From positions 1-64,000 of the forward strand of contig JAITTY010000004.1 of assembly GCA_031286695.1 (NCBI GenBank): DNA of 64,000 nt, in the 5' to 3' direction. The translations under genes were made by a program, and so were the position numbers. This document shows positions 44,722 through 54,968 of the stretch, in pieces (positions within the stretch are counted from its first letter, which is position 1; each line of letters starts with the position of its first letter). The stretch comes from Sphingobacterium sp. Its GTDB lineage: Bacteria > Bacteroidota > Bacteroidia > Sphingobacteriales > Sphingobacteriaceae. The notes beneath the pieces are model-generated. The model searched no databases. It was given only the letters and a program-made list of their open reading frames with translations, and had not been told where the DNA came from.

Positions 44722-45129
44722 TTAATGATCACCGCCAGAATAGATCCACATTGGTTCAGTTTGTCCCGCTCGTTCAAAACCATTCCTCTTATAAAAGTCT
44801 ATTGCCTTTCCATCGGCGGTGAGCATCTGCATGTGAAAGCCCTTATAGATCTCTTGCATTTTATCCATAATCAAACGACCAACCCCTTTGCCCTGATAGG
44901 AGGGTAGCACTAGTAGATGCGGATAATAAACAACCAGATACCCATCGGAAATAGCATTTCCGAGTCCCACCAATGTTGTACCGTCCCAAGCAGAAACTAA
45001 AGAATGCGAATTTAAGAGTGCTTTGACCAGTAGTTCTGGTTTATCGGCTGCGCTCCATTTATTAGCCTGGTATAGTGGTAGAACTTCATTTACGGTTAAA
45101 TCTTTACTGGTTCTAAGATCAATCTTCAT
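44722..45129 (-). CDS. GNAT-family N-acetyltransferase
   Basis: A 135-residue protein with the GNAT fold. The acetyl-CoA binding motif A is LVLPSYQGKGVGRLIMDKM (Q/RxxGxG/A pattern), followed by MLTADGKAIDFYKRNGFERA, the usual end of the fold. It transfers an acetyl group to an unknown small molecule or protein. Cytoplasmic, monocistronic. Confidence 0.93.
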   Translation of the reverse strand: MKIDLRTSKDLTVNEVLPLYQANKWSAADKPELLVKALLNSHSLVSAWDGTTLVGLGNAISDGYLVVYYPHLLVLPSYQGKGVGRLIMDKMQEIYKGFHMQMLTADGKAIDFYKRNGFERAGQTEPMWIYSGGDH

Positions 45130-45178
45130 ATACCATTTTATATTAGTGATTTAAATTAGTATTTAGTTGATGATAGTC

Positions 45179-45376
45179 TTATCTATGTCTACCGTATCGA
45201 TTTCCTGTTTTAGCGTTCTTATATGTTCCTCCTTTATGAGAACTGCCCTTACCACTTTTATATGTTCCACCATGACTTGTAGTATGTCTTTTCCCAGGAT
45301 ATTTTGTGTGAGCACTTAAATCTTGAAAAGATAAGGCGAGAACTATAATTGTGCATATAGCAATTACTTTTTTCAT
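45179..45376 (-). CDS. Small secreted basic protein, 65 residues
   Basis: Signal peptide (MKKVIAICTIIVLALSFQDL with cleavage near LSA) and a mature part of about 40 residues rich in Gly, Lys, His and Thr, with two GGTYK repeats (THGGTYKSGKG / KGGTYKNAKTG by eye). Similar short Gly-Lys-rich exported proteins occur in Bacteroidota; function unknown. Confidence 0.65.
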   Translation of the reverse strand: MKKVIAICTIIVLALSFQDLSAHTKYPGKRHTTSHGGTYKSGKGSSHKGGTYKNAKTGNRYGRHR

Positions 45377-45415
45377 GTATTTTATGGTTTTAAATTTAAA
45401 GCGAAAAATGCATTC

Positions 45416-45808
45416 TTACTCAATCAGTAACACTTTTCTATCCTTTTCCCTTCCCCAGGTGATCTGCCACATTCTACCGTCTATTTGATCGAGAAGAATA
45501 AAATCAAAAATATTAAACGTTTGGTAGAGGACAAATCTCCCATTTCTTTCTTCATCTTTATTTGCTAAGGATATGGCTGATAATGTCGTAACCGCTTTAT
45601 TTTTATTTGACTTATTCGACTCAACCTGCCACATTTGTCCATTTCTTGTATTCAATTTTATAAATGTAAACGCATTTTGTGTTGGGAAAAGCTTGTATAC
45701 CACAGTACTATCAATAGAATTAATTTGAATAGGTGCCCTAGGTATATTTTGAGCAAAAGATTTTGCTACATACAACAGCAAGAATAGTGTGATAAATCTT
45801 GTCTTCAT
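45416..45808 (-). CDS. Secreted protein of unknown function
   Basis: A 130-residue protein with a signal peptide (LFLLLYVAKSFAQ) and two imperfect repeats around NGQMWQV and DGRMWQITW, each following a beta-strand segment (FTFIKLNTR; FDFILLDQI). The repeat suggests a small beta-propeller-like or duplicated fold. Periplasmic or secreted. Family not recognised. Confidence 0.7.
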   Translation of the reverse strand: MKTRFITLFLLLYVAKSFAQNIPRAPIQINSIDSTVVYKLFPTQNAFTFIKLNTRNGQMWQVESNKSNKNKAVTTLSAISLANKDEERNGRFVLYQTFNIFDFILLDQIDGRMWQITWGREKDRKVLLIE

Positions 45809-45898
45809 AATAATTATATAATTATTTTCTCAATTTGCCGAATACATGATTTCGATTCTGACAGGGAACCATTATCTATTAATCTCTCCATTAGTTTA

Positions 45899-46231
45899 TC
45901 ACCAGCTTAGAGAAGTTAGATCCTTTATTACTACTGCGAAAAGTAATATCATCAATATACAAAATAAAAGATGTCCCATTAAGAACATCGTCCGCTTTTT
46001 TCTGGGCTCTTCTCTACCTTTATAGGCCCTCCAACTGTAATATAACCCAAGTGGGGCTAAAACTAAAGTAACGAGATATGGTATTGCTACGAACGCTTCA
46101 TAAACTATTTTAAAATTCTCATTTACTGATCTTAATAACGTTACTGTGAGCATTGAAATCAGCAATCCTATTCCATAAAATCTGAATATTTTTATTGATT
46201 TTTTTAAATAATGAGGTTCAATTGTACTCAT
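45899..46231 (-). CDS. Membrane protein, three helices
   Basis: A 110-residue protein with hydrophobic segments at about 15-32, 46-66 and 85-103 and a basic loop (KGREEPRKKR). Its start is 4 bp after the stop of the XRE-family gene, so the two are likely one operon; a membrane protein controlled by an adjacent HTH protein is plausible. Confidence 0.7.
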   Translation of the reverse strand: MSTIEPHYLKKSIKIFRFYGIGLLISMLTVTLLRSVNENFKIVYEAFVAIPYLVTLVLAPLGLYYSWRAYKGREEPRKKRTMFLMGHLLFCILMILLFAVVIKDLTSLSW

Positions 46232-46235
46232 ATGG

Positions 46236-46616
46236 TTACTGATTCTTAGTCTTATACTTCGCTACAAATTCTTGAAGAGCTTTAACAAATTCAGGGTTAT
46301 TAATCATAATTTTTTTCCCCTTTAAATCCTTTGACTCAATCTTTTTTTGCACTCCTTTTTTGATCAATTGTTTATATTCTTCCTGCAGAGCATCTGCCAA
46401 TCCTGTTTTCGATCTATTGTTCGAACGTAGTAGTTTTGCATTCTCAACCTCCAGAATTTCACCAATTTGATCTAAGGTCTTGATAGCAGGTTCCTCGATG
46501 TTTGATTTCCACTTACTGACACTACCTTCATTCACATCCAGGTATAAAGCTAGTGCAGCTGCTGATAGCTTTGTGTTGTCTAACTCTTCTTTAACGTTAT
46601 TGATTTTTTTACTCAT
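46236..46616 (-). CDS. XRE-family HTH regulator
   Basis: A 126-residue protein with an N-terminal Cro/C1-type helix-turn-helix (residues about 12-60: LSAAALALYLDVNEGSVSKW, IKTLDQIGEILEV) and a basic C-terminal half of unknown role (PEFVKALQEFVAKYK). It is co-transcribed with the three-helix membrane protein and faces a long structured intergenic region upstream. Confidence 0.85.
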   Translation of the reverse strand: MSKKINNVKEELDNTKLSAAALALYLDVNEGSVSKWKSNIEEPAIKTLDQIGEILEVENAKLLRSNNRSKTGLADALQEEYKQLIKKGVQKKIESKDLKGKKIMINNPEFVKALQEFVAKYKTKNQ

Positions 46617-46721
46617 TTTTTTATAGTAAAACTTGCGTATAACTGATTGTTTATTTATATTTGTCTTATAAATAGAATATTAGCGACACATAAAATTGGG
46701 GTTTGAAACTCCAAGAACGTT

Positions 46722-46906
46722 GTCTTTTACGCTCGAAAACCGTCAATTTTTGCTACGTAAAAAGACCGTGAGTTCGCTTTCCATTGATTTTTGTATATTC
46801 GTGTGCAATTCAGTGGAGCGGACTTCATGTCGGTCTTCGTAGCGGTTAGCTTCGGCTAACAGGTCCTGACGGTACCACGAGCGAAGCTTTGAAGTCTGCT
46901 CCGTTG
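46722..46906 (+). ncRNA. Candidate structured RNA (multi-stem foldback)
   Basis: The sequence folds on itself repeatedly. 46722-46731 pairs with 46756-46766 (one bulge). 46815-46827 pairs with 46890-46902 over 13 positions with one G-U. Within that stem GTTAGC-TTCG-GCTAAC (46845-46860) makes a hairpin with a UUCG tetraloop, and GTCGG near 46830 can pair with CTGAC near 46867. No protein frame crosses it. It does not match tmRNA, RNase P or other families by eye. The strand is a guess; either could be transcribed. Confidence 0.35.
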
Positions 46907-46970
46907 ATCAAATCATTAGCGAAGCTTCTTTAAATGTTAAAAGTCATCGTTCACATAAACCAAAACAATT

Positions 46971-47081
46971 ATGAGAACGAACAGTACAAACACCTTCCAT
47001 CACCCGCCGCCGATCAGAGATCGCTTCGCGAGGTATTCTCGCAAATCACTTTTAAAGAACATATTCCGCGCACCTGAATAG
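46971..47081 (+). CDS. Possible 36-residue basic protein
   Basis: ATG at 46971 opens MRTNSTNTFHHPPPIRDRFA and ends KNIFRAPE-stop. It is Arg/Pro/His-rich and lies just downstream of the foldback region, as a leader peptide or small ORF might. No family known. It could equally be a chance frame. The rest of the gap, 47082-47579, has short foldbacks (CTGAACCCAGTTCAG; GCATAGG...CCTATGC; CGCGAAATTTTCGCG just upstream of 47580) but no gene. Confidence 0.3.
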   Translation: MRTNSTNTFHHPPPIRDRFARYSRKSLLKNIFRAPE

Positions 47082-47579
47082 GTTGCGCCCAATCAAAAAC
47101 AGGCTGTAAAGAGCAATAAAAAGGGGAGGTGTTGACTTTCCTTAAAATGAAAAGACAGCTGAACCCAGTTCAGTTTAATTTCCGGCTTTTTACGCCTGTC
47201 ACCGACCTATCACTTATATAATTGTATGAAAAGGTAATAGTGGCCAATGATACAGCTTGATTTAATATTTGCACCTTAAAATTAAGCAAATTTTCATTCA
47301 GTCCAAACTTTTCACCCTTAGTTTTTATTGCAATATAATGGCTGCTGTAGGTCGGTCTTTACTTCTTTCCGGCAGGGAGCGCCATAATTAACCCTATTTA
47401 TGCTTTGAAATTGTATCAAGGCGCTTTTCGGACTTTTAATCTTATTTGTCCATTTCGCATAGGCCACATTTGACCTATGCAATGACATACCTTTTTAACG
47501 CGAAATTTTCGCGCAAGGGGATACTATGGCCTTATTTTCCGTAATATCTCGGGTTTGTCATACTTGATGAAATTAAATT

Positions 47580-47954
47580 ATGAACCAAAAATCAAGCAAT
47601 CTGCTACCCTTTGAGCTAGCATTTTATGAAATATACGACAATGGATACGATCCATTAGATACCATTCGGGAGTTCTGGTCCCAACACACCATCACCGACT
47701 GTCAGGAAAACCTGTGGACATTCTTCGAAAACTATAGAAAGTGTACGTTGCAGGAAGATGCTGCCGATGTAAAGCAGATGCATACCTTTTTGATGAAAGT
47801 GTGCCGTGTGCTGATGGCTTATTTCCTGGTGCACTTTCGTAAGATCGATATCGATGCGGTGCCATTCACCTTTGCAGAGCCTGCCGACGTCATTACGGCC
47901 GATCTGGAATCCAAGCAAAGGATCCACAGTTTCTTTAACCGAATTGTTGAATAA
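47580..47954 (+). CDS. Conserved hypothetical protein, first gene of the SusC/D locus
   Basis: A 124-residue soluble helical protein (FELAFYEIYDNGYDPLDTIR, TFLMKVCRVLMAYFLVHFRK) without signal peptide. Homologue-like small proteins precede TlpA-SusC-SusD sets in Sphingobacterium-type genomes as far as I recall; role unknown. The TlpA-like gene starts 18 bp after its stop. Confidence 0.7.
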   Translation: MNQKSSNLLPFELAFYEIYDNGYDPLDTIREFWSQHTITDCQENLWTFFENYRKCTLQEDAADVKQMHTFLMKVCRVLMAYFLVHFRKIDIDAVPFTFAEPADVITADLESKQRIHSFFNRIVE

Positions 47955-47972
47955 TCCCTAATCCATAAGCAG

Positions 47973-49286
47973 ATGATAAAAAAATCAAAATCATTAACTG
48001 CCTTATTGGATAAGGTAGTTAATATTCCAGTTATACAGATTACACTACTTGTAATCTTATTCATACTAGTTTCTATGTTTAGTTTATCGGCTCAGACGCC
48101 CCGCAAGGACAGCGGGGCTGATGGGCCAACTCCGATGCAGATCGGTGACAGAATTCCCGAAGAATTATGGAACAGTGAGTTTTTCTTTTTTAATGAACGA
48201 TTAAATAATACCCAGAAAGCCTCACTTAACGAATTTAAAGCAAGGCCACTCGTGCTAGACTTTTGGAATACCGGATGTGCTCCATGTTTAACCGGGCTAG
48301 CTAAGCTTTCTGATTTCAGCCGTGGTTTGGATATAGGCCTTGTTGCAGTCTCAGAACAGACTGAAAAGTCCATTTTGTCCTTTTTTAAAATGAATGATCT
48401 ATTAAAAGGTACTGGTCTGAGAAGCATTATAGCTGACAGCAGATTGAAAAGGTATTTCCCGCATGAAAGTATACCTCATCTGGTATGGATAAATAAAGAG
48501 GGGGTCGTCGTTGGTCTCACGGGAAGCAAGGAAATCACGAAAGATGACCTACTTAATTTCGCCACAAAAGGTGTATTGCATGCAGAACTCAAACCTGAAC
48601 TCCAACTGAATTTCCATCGATTTATAGTTGATATGGAGCTTAATCGACAGGTACAATCTACCCATGACAGTCTATTGGGCTATGCAATTATTACTAATCA
48701 TATAAAAGACATTAGCCCTTTTGAAAAATCTAAGGTTGGTCCCTACGAGATTATTTCTTATCGAAATAGATCTATTCTGAGCTTATATAGATTGGCCTAT
48801 GCAGACCGCTACAAATTTTCCTCTAATCAGATCATCTGGAATGTTTCTGATCCAGAAAGATTCGATTACTACTTTTCTAAAGGCGAGGGTATGGGAAATT
48901 GGGAGAAAAAAAACCTGATCTGCTTTGAATCAAAATCCATAGGTAGGATTAATATGGCTGATCTCTTGAACAGCAGTTTAGGCTTAAATGTCTGCGTAAG
49001 GGATTCACTAGTTGAATGTATTGTTGTAAAGAAAGGCAAGGGGAGGATAGCCATAAAACCTAAATCGGGCAGGGAATTTAAATCGCTAAAAAATCTGATC
49101 AAAGATCTTCGCCTGAGTAGGCCTAATTGGCAGATTATTAATTCGATAAAAGGCGAAGTTCGTATTTCCAATTATTCAGTGAAGGACTTTGAGACGAAGG
49201 ACAAGCTCTGTAATTTCTTCAAAGAAAACGGTCTCATTGTCGAAAAAGACAAAAGAATTGTAAACTTCTTAATTATACAGCGATGA
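47973..49286 (+). CDS. TlpA-like thioredoxin-fold protein, membrane-anchored
   Basis: A 437-residue protein with an N-terminal membrane segment (about residues 17-38) and a thioredoxin fold at about 65-205 with the redox motif CAPC (DFWNTGCAPCLTGL) and cis-Pro loop SIPHLVW. A C-terminal half of about 230 residues is unassigned. TlpA-like proteins reduce disulfides in the periplasm. The stop overlaps the SusC start (ATGA), so it is translationally coupled to the uptake pair and may assist its folding. Confidence 0.9.
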   Translation: MIKKSKSLTALLDKVVNIPVIQITLLVILFILVSMFSLSAQTPRKDSGADGPTPMQIGDRIPEELWNSEFFFFNERLNNTQKASLNEFKARPLVLDFWNTGCAPCLTGLAKLSDFSRGLDIGLVAVSEQTEKSILSFFKMNDLLKGTGLRSIIADSRLKRYFPHESIPHLVWINKEGVVVGLTGSKEITKDDLLNFATKGVLHAELKPELQLNFHRFIVDMELNRQVQSTHDSLLGYAIITNHIKDISPFEKSKVGPYEIISYRNRSILSLYRLAYADRYKFSSNQIIWNVSDPERFDYYFSKGEGMGNWEKKNLICFESKSIGRINMADLLNSSLGLNVCVRDSLVECIVVKKGKGRIAIKPKSGREFKSLKNLIKDLRLSRPNWQIINSIKGEVRISNYSVKDFETKDKLCNFFKENGLIVEKDKRIVNFLIIQR

Positions 49287-52200
49287 AACAGTTGAACTAT
49301 TATATGTTATTGGTCGCAACTTGTTTAATTTTGCGGCTTGAAGTGTTTGCGCAGCGTCCTGTAACGCTAAAAGGCAGGGTTCAGAACCAAGAAGGAAAGG
49401 CGCTTTCAGATGTCAATATTATCTCGGTAGGAAAGGGTAACACTAAGGTTCAGAAAAACGGTACCTTCAATATAAATAGTCTTTCGATCGGCGATACCCT
49501 CAAATTTTCGCATATATCCTACGTCCCTAAATCGTATGTTGTCAGGTCGAATGACTTGAATATCCTGATCGTCCTGGAACGTAACTCGATCCGATTGCAG
49601 GAGGCTGTATTCTCTACAGGTTTTCAGTATATTCCAAAAGAACGTGCTACTGGATCGTTCGAGAAAATAGATTCACTTTATATCAATCGTTCTCCCGCAC
49701 CTAATATTTTGACACGTGTCAAGAGCATGATTTCCGGTATGTATTCGGATAATGCAAATGCTAATTTTAACAATACAGGGAAATTTGCAAATGAGTCACT
49801 AAATATACATGGCGTAAGTTCAATCCGAGGGGCCAATTACCCTCTGATCATTGTCGATAATTTTCCTTATAGTGGTGATATAAATGCCATTAATCCGAAT
49901 GATGTGGAAAATATCACTGTATTAAAGGATGCTGCCGCCAGCTCTATTTGGGGAGCACAGGCGGGCAATGGTGTTATTGTTATTACCACAAAACGAGGTA
50001 AACAAAACTCATCGCTGGTGGTAGAGGCTAGTCAAAATACCGCAGTCATCCAAAAACCTGACCTCTTTAAAAGACAGGCAATTGCGAATGCTGACTTGAT
50101 AGCGGTGCAGCTGGAATTATACAATAAGGGATATTACAATTCGAATATAAATTCAAGATCTAAACCCATCCTTCCCATGGCGATTGAGGCCATGGAGAAA
50201 AAGAAAAAAGGATTGCTAACCGAAGAGGAACTGAATGATCTCTTGGATACTTATGGTCAGACGGATATTAGAAATGATCTATTGAAATATCTTTATCGAC
50301 CTGCAATCAGTAGTCAATATTCTTTTTCAGTGAGTGGCGGGGGTGACAGGAATAGTTTTCGTATAGCCACAGGGTATGATCGCTCAAAAGGTACTCAGGT
50401 GTCCTCAGATAATAACCGGTTTACGCTGAAGGCTTATAATAAACTCAAGCTGACGCGAAAATTGGAGGCGGAGCTTGATATGATGTATTCTAGATTAGAA
50501 AGCAGGCAAACCCAGCTGCTCAGCTATTATGACAATTCCGGGAGCAGATATCCATATTCTTCATTGGCAACTGCAGACGGCCAGTCTCTTTCAATACCCT
50601 ATAATTATAGCATTGGCTATATCGAAAGTTTAGCTGATCCTAATCTGCTGGACTGGACGTATAAGCCCTTGGAAGAATTGAAACACAATAAGGGCAATGC
50701 TGTACTGAACAGCTTATTGACCAGCGCGTCGCTAAATTATCAGATCAATAAACTGTTTGGACTGAGTTTTAGGTATAGAAACGAAATACAAAAGAAAGAC
50801 GATGAAGCGGTTTTCGATCAGTATTCCATAAGATCAAGAGGAATGGTCAATCTATATACCAATGCCGGCACAAATGGAGTGGTCAGTAGACCGATACCTG
50901 TTGGGGGGATACTTGAATTCGGAAGCAATAATGCCGTTTCACATTTTGGTCGCTTTCAGGTAGATTTTAAATGGAACGATCATCCTGATCACAGTGTGAA
51001 TGTAATACTGGGGTCAGAAGTCAGCGCAAAAGCCGTTAGGTCTTTCACGGATGGAATGTATGGTTATGATGGGGAAAAATTAATATACAGTACCCAAATT
51101 GATTACATGAATAGGTATCCTACTTACAATAATCTCGCATCAAATGCCCAGATACCTTCTTTTATAACCAAGAGCCAGACAAACAATCGATATGTATCAT
51201 TATTTGGAAATGGATCTTATACTTTATTGAACCGTTATACGGTAAGTGGCAGTTTCAGAAAAGATGCTTCCAATGTTTTTGGCGTCAATACAAATGATAA
51301 ATGGAATCCGCTCTGGTCGGCTGGATTGAGCTGGAATATCAAAAAGGAACGGTTTATGGAATCTATTCCTGTCAATGAACTGAAATTACGGGCTACATAT
51401 GGTTTTAGCGGGAATATTGATCCCTCACGTTCGGGGAATACAACAATTCAATACAGCACAATTAACGCCTTGTACGGTATTAGCTGGCCATCAGCGCAGG
51501 TGCTTGTTGCTCCCAATCCTTCTTTACGCTGGGAAAAAATAAAAACAGTTAACCTGGGACTTGATTATTCCCTATTCAATAGCCGTATTTCAGGAAGTGT
51601 GGATATGTACTGGAAAAGTCATTTGATCTGATCCATCTATATCCGCTGGATCCGACCGTAGGCTTGATCAGTCAGCTTATGAATGTGGCAGATGTAGACG
51701 GAAGGGGTATTGATGTTCGTTTATCGTCCATTAACTTCAATAAACGGTTTAAATGGCGGACTGATTTTATCTTCACCTACAATAACAATTGGGTAAAAAA
51801 GACTTTTGTTGATTATCCGGGAGCTTCTTCTTTGGTGTCCAGTTCTTTTATTGCCTATAAAGATGTGATGCCTTACGCCATGTACAGTTATAAGTTCGCG
51901 GGGCTTGACCCGCAGACAGGTGAACCGATGGGATATTTTAATGGCGAAGTGTCAAAAGATTATTCAAAGATGGCGGGGAAACAGGTGCCTATTGAAGATT
52001 TGAAGTTACATGGGTCTAAACGGCCGCTGATCTACGGTACTATAAACAGCTTTTTTGATTACAAAAAATTTAATCTGTCCTTTTCTTTGATGTATCAGTT
52101 TAAATATTTTTTCAGAAGGCCTTCCATAAGCTATTCAGATCTTTACAGCAGGGGGGATGGTCATCCTGACTTTTACAGTAGATGGCAGAAGCCGGGCGAT

Positions 52201-52494
52201 GAAAAGTCGACCAATATACCTGCCATGACTTATCCATTGAACAAGGCGGATGGATTTTATGGAAATAGTGAAATCTTGGTTGAGCCGGGTGATCATATAA
52301 GATTGCAGGATATTAAACTTCAGTATCGACTGGGTGAGATTAGTCTCTTGCACATCAATCAATTAAGCTTCTTTATTTACTTAAGTAACCTCGGAGTAAT
52401 CTGGCGTAAGAATGATAAAGGCCTTGATCCGAGCTACCCGAATGCAATTCCGGTTCCCAGGCAGTACACTTTTGGATTTAATTTAAAATTTTAA
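49283..52494 (+). pseudogene. SusC/RagA TonB-dependent receptor, interrupted by a one-base frameshift
   Basis: A signal peptide precedes a carboxypeptidase-like regulatory domain (GRVQNQEGKALSDVNIISVG), the plug domain (GVSSIRGANYPLIIVDNFPY; SSIWGAQAGNGVIVITTKRG) and a beta-barrel. The first frame ends at 51631 (DMYWKSHLI-stop). The barrel resumes in another frame (LIHLYPLDPTVGLISQLMNV) from about 51618 to 52494. Adding one A to the AAAA run at 51614-51617 restores a continuous protein of about 1070 residues. The frameshift is either a real inactivation or a sequencing error. The receptor would import a glycan or peptide with the SusD protein encoded 3 bp later. Confidence 0.92.
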
Positions 52495-52497
52495 GAA

Positions 52498-53832
52498 ATG
52501 AAAACTACATATTACAAATGGTTATTATATGCAGCTTGTTGTTTGTGCATTGCTTCATGCAAGAAATTTTTGGAAGAAAAACCTGATTCAAAACTTAATA
52601 CTCCGGGTAGCAACATCGAACTGGTCGCTATTCTGGACAATCATTCGTTCAGAAATCCCGGGCTTCTGGAGGTCGCCTCCGACAATTATTACCTGACAGA
52701 TGCAAATTTTAAAGCCATTTCAACGGTAGAATATCGGGAGGCTTACCTTTGGTCAAAAGAACCTACTGAAAATGCCCTTTGGAGTGATTCTTATATCACT
52801 ATTTTTTATTCCAATGTGGTATTGGATTATCTTGATAAAGTAAATTATCTGCCGGATGGCCTTAGTCGTAATGAGCTGAAAGGAATGGCTTTATATCACC
52901 GTGCCTTTTCTTTTTATTCACTTGCACAGGTATTCTGTAAATATTATAACAAAGACAGTGAAAATGCCTTGGGAATAGTCCTTAAAACTAAATCGGATAT
53001 TAATGAGAAATTGCAGCGGTCAACTTTAGGTGAAACATACAATCAGATATTACAGGACCTGGAAGAGGCTGTGGGTCTTTTGTCGGAGAAAAAATATGAA
53101 TACCCAACGAGGCCTAATAAAACAGCGGCTCTGGCGCTGTTAAGTAGAATATATCTGGGACTTGGGCAATATGACAAATCATTGGCATATGCAGATAGGG
53201 CGCTGGCGACAGGTGGAAAAACAATTGATTATAATCAAATTAAAAAAATGGGACCCCGTCCATTCGATGCCTACAACGATGATATTCTCTTTTACGCCTT
53301 GATGATCCCTACAAGTATTTTATTGGAAGATAAGGCTACTGTGGATACGCTGCTGTATAACAGTTATGCCAAGGAGGATAGGAGAAAAGAATTGTTTTTT
53401 ACGAAAAATGCTAATGGCACCTACGCGTTTACCGGTAATTATAACCCTTCTGGACAGGAAATATTTATTGGATTGACTGTAGGAGAAGTTTTATTGAATA
53501 AAGCAGAAGCTGAATGTAGGGCCGGGAAACTAAGCGATGCAAAATTAACCTTAATGGAATTATTAAAAAATAGATATTCTGAGATGCCAATATTACCAGT
53601 TAACGAAGAGTCTCTGCTAGAATTTATTCTTTTAGAAAGACGGCGCGAACTAGTCTTTAGGGGGTTGAGGTGGACTGATTTAAGGCGATATGCTGCTGAG
53701 AATAGGATAGTTGATCTTAAAAGGAGAATTGACGGTGAAGTAGTTTCGATACAGGGAAAGAGTGTGATGGAATTTGCTTATAAAATTCCGCTGCAGGTTA
53801 TTGAACGGGGTGGTATCGAACAAAATCCATAA
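52498..53832 (+). CDS. SusD/RagB-type nutrient-binding lipoprotein
   Basis: A 444-residue lipoprotein (LLYAACCLCIASCKKFLEEK, lipidation at about Cys21) with the SusD TPR-like core (GMALYHRAFSFYSLAQVFCK; TAALALLSRIYLGLGQYDKS) and the C-terminal ERRRELVFRGLRWTDLRRY typical of the family. It caps the SusC channel at the cell surface and binds the substrate. Length fits the shorter SusD class paired with the TlpA-type loci. A good terminator follows. Confidence 0.95.
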   Translation: MKTTYYKWLLYAACCLCIASCKKFLEEKPDSKLNTPGSNIELVAILDNHSFRNPGLLEVASDNYYLTDANFKAISTVEYREAYLWSKEPTENALWSDSYITIFYSNVVLDYLDKVNYLPDGLSRNELKGMALYHRAFSFYSLAQVFCKYYNKDSENALGIVLKTKSDINEKLQRSTLGETYNQILQDLEEAVGLLSEKKYEYPTRPNKTAALALLSRIYLGLGQYDKSLAYADRALATGGKTIDYNQIKKMGPRPFDAYNDDILFYALMIPTSILLEDKATVDTLLYNSYAKEDRRKELFFTKNANGTYAFTGNYNPSGQEIFIGLTVGEVLLNKAEAECRAGKLSDAKLTLMELLKNRYSEMPILPVNEESLLEFILLERRRELVFRGLRWTDLRRYAAENRIVDLKRRIDGEVVSIQGKSVMEFAYKIPLQVIERGGIEQNP

Positions 53833-53837
53833 TCGAA

Positions 53838-53863
53838 AGTGGGACAATTTTTATTGTCCCACT
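53838..53863. terminator. Intrinsic terminator after susD
   Basis: AGTGGGACAAT and ATTGTCCCACT form a perfect 11-bp stem with a TTTT loop; T-rich DNA follows on the plus strand. It separates susD from the convergent small gene at 53877. Confidence 0.85.
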
Positions 53864-53876
53864 ATTCTTTACCTAC

Positions 53877-54287
53877 TTAGTTATGAAAACGTACCTTATT
53901 GGTATCCTGAGTTTCAGTTTTCAAAATCTGATTTTTCAGATCTTCTAAACTTTGTTCAGTAGGTTGATCATTCCCATCATCCTCACCATGCACTTCGCAC
54001 AACTGCGCTCCGGTGCTACAAGAAGGAGATGAAACTGGTGTATAATTGTCCGGATCCATTATTTCATCCTCATAATTAGGATCAGAGGAATCTGGTCCAC
54101 TATACTGGAACCATTGATCCGGAACAAATGTGGATTGCGTTTCATTATTAGAAAACTTTTCCACTTTATTTTCCATTGCATTCACCGCGAATGCAATGCC
54201 TACTGTTAAAGTCAATGCCGATCCGACGGCGATTAGACTTTTCTTGATGATTTTTTTTGAAATCATATCCGGGTCTTTTTTTTGCAA
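53877..54287 (-). CDS. DUF6520-like exported small protein
   Basis: A 136-residue protein with a signal-like hydrophobic segment (LIAVGSALTLTVGIAFAVNA) and an acidic mature part with two Cys (PSCSTGAQLCEVHGEDDGN). This layout (short exported protein, paired C-terminal Cys, next to a TlpA-SusC-SusD set) is that of the DUF6520 family. A second ATG at 54266 is also a plausible start. Role unknown. Confidence 0.65.
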   Translation of the reverse strand: MQKKDPDMISKKIIKKSLIAVGSALTLTVGIAFAVNAMENKVEKFSNNETQSTFVPDQWFQYSGPDSSDPNYEDEIMDPDNYTPVSSPSCSTGAQLCEVHGEDDGNDQPTEQSLEDLKNQILKTETQDTNKVRFHN

Positions 54288-54309
54288 AAAAAGGTTGCCT
54301 CAAAAAACT

Positions 54310-54803
54310 TAATTAAGCTATTTTATTACGTGTTGTCTTTTAGCAGACCTCGCTGGCTGGCTTTGCATCCCGATACGCTGCCGGCCTGTTCCCAGATAAG
54401 CCCCTCGAAGGCTACCCAGGATCTCCGTGAACAGTGCCCCTTTACGGTTGTGCGACCTTCGCTGTACAACTCTCTTTTGGGCGAAGGCAATCCGACGGGG
54501 TAAACTGTCCAGCAGAAGCGGGTCTTTGACCAGCCTGCAGACCAAAGCCTTTGGCATAAACAGCAGATGCACCTGCGTCCTCAGGGACGTGTACAGCTTT
54601 CCGATCCAACGGAAAAGGGCTGTCATCATGTTCAATATACGGTACATTCTGTTCATACAACTTTGTTTTACCCGATCCATTTGTCTGTTCTCAGCGGCGC
54701 AACCTGGGCACCACCTGCCCATCTGGGCTTGTTTGCACTTTGTCGCTGTACCCGCGTTCCTATGTCCCGACATCCGGCAGGATCCATCGCGTATCGGCGG
54801 ATA
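54310..54803. other. GC-rich stretch without a supportable gene
   Basis: Several overlapping open frames exist on both strands (up to 151 codons), but none resembles a known protein. Their Arg/Pro/Cys-rich composition looks like out-of-frame translation of GC-rich DNA. Because the piece directly to the right (54804-54968) carries a recognisable fragment on the minus strand, this is probably the decayed remainder of that gene. Confidence 0.4.
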
Positions 54804-54968
54804 TCAGTAGCTGGTCTCACAGCCTTTGGCTACCTTGTCTGGGACTCGACCATCGGAAAAAATGGTTCCACCTCCCGATACGCTTCCAATTTTTTTGTCT
54901 AATTGTACTGTAGTCAAAGTTACAGCAGCAAGGGTTGAATCCTTTGTCGCGAAATGCCGTCCTTCATA
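54804..54968 (-). pseudogene. Fragment of a surface protein with an Ig-like repeat
   Basis: A 55-codon open stretch reads VTLTTVQLDKKIGSVSGGGT, IFSDGRVPDKVAKGC, ETSY-stop. It resembles the repeat found in Bacteroidota surface proteins of the form T-x-S-x-S-x-GGxI-x-SDGGxxVxxxGVCW. The usual GVCWS end is altered (KGCETS) and a stop follows. It has no start. A decayed gene of a secreted protein is the likely origin. Confidence 0.35.

Noticed and set aside
46722..46906. tmRNA, RNase P or 6S RNA
   Set aside because: None of the characteristic conserved sequences of these RNAs is visible.
54318..54810. Two overlapping frames of 127-151 codons on opposite strands
   Set aside because: Cys/Arg-rich composition and no similarity; the region is better explained as decayed DNA.
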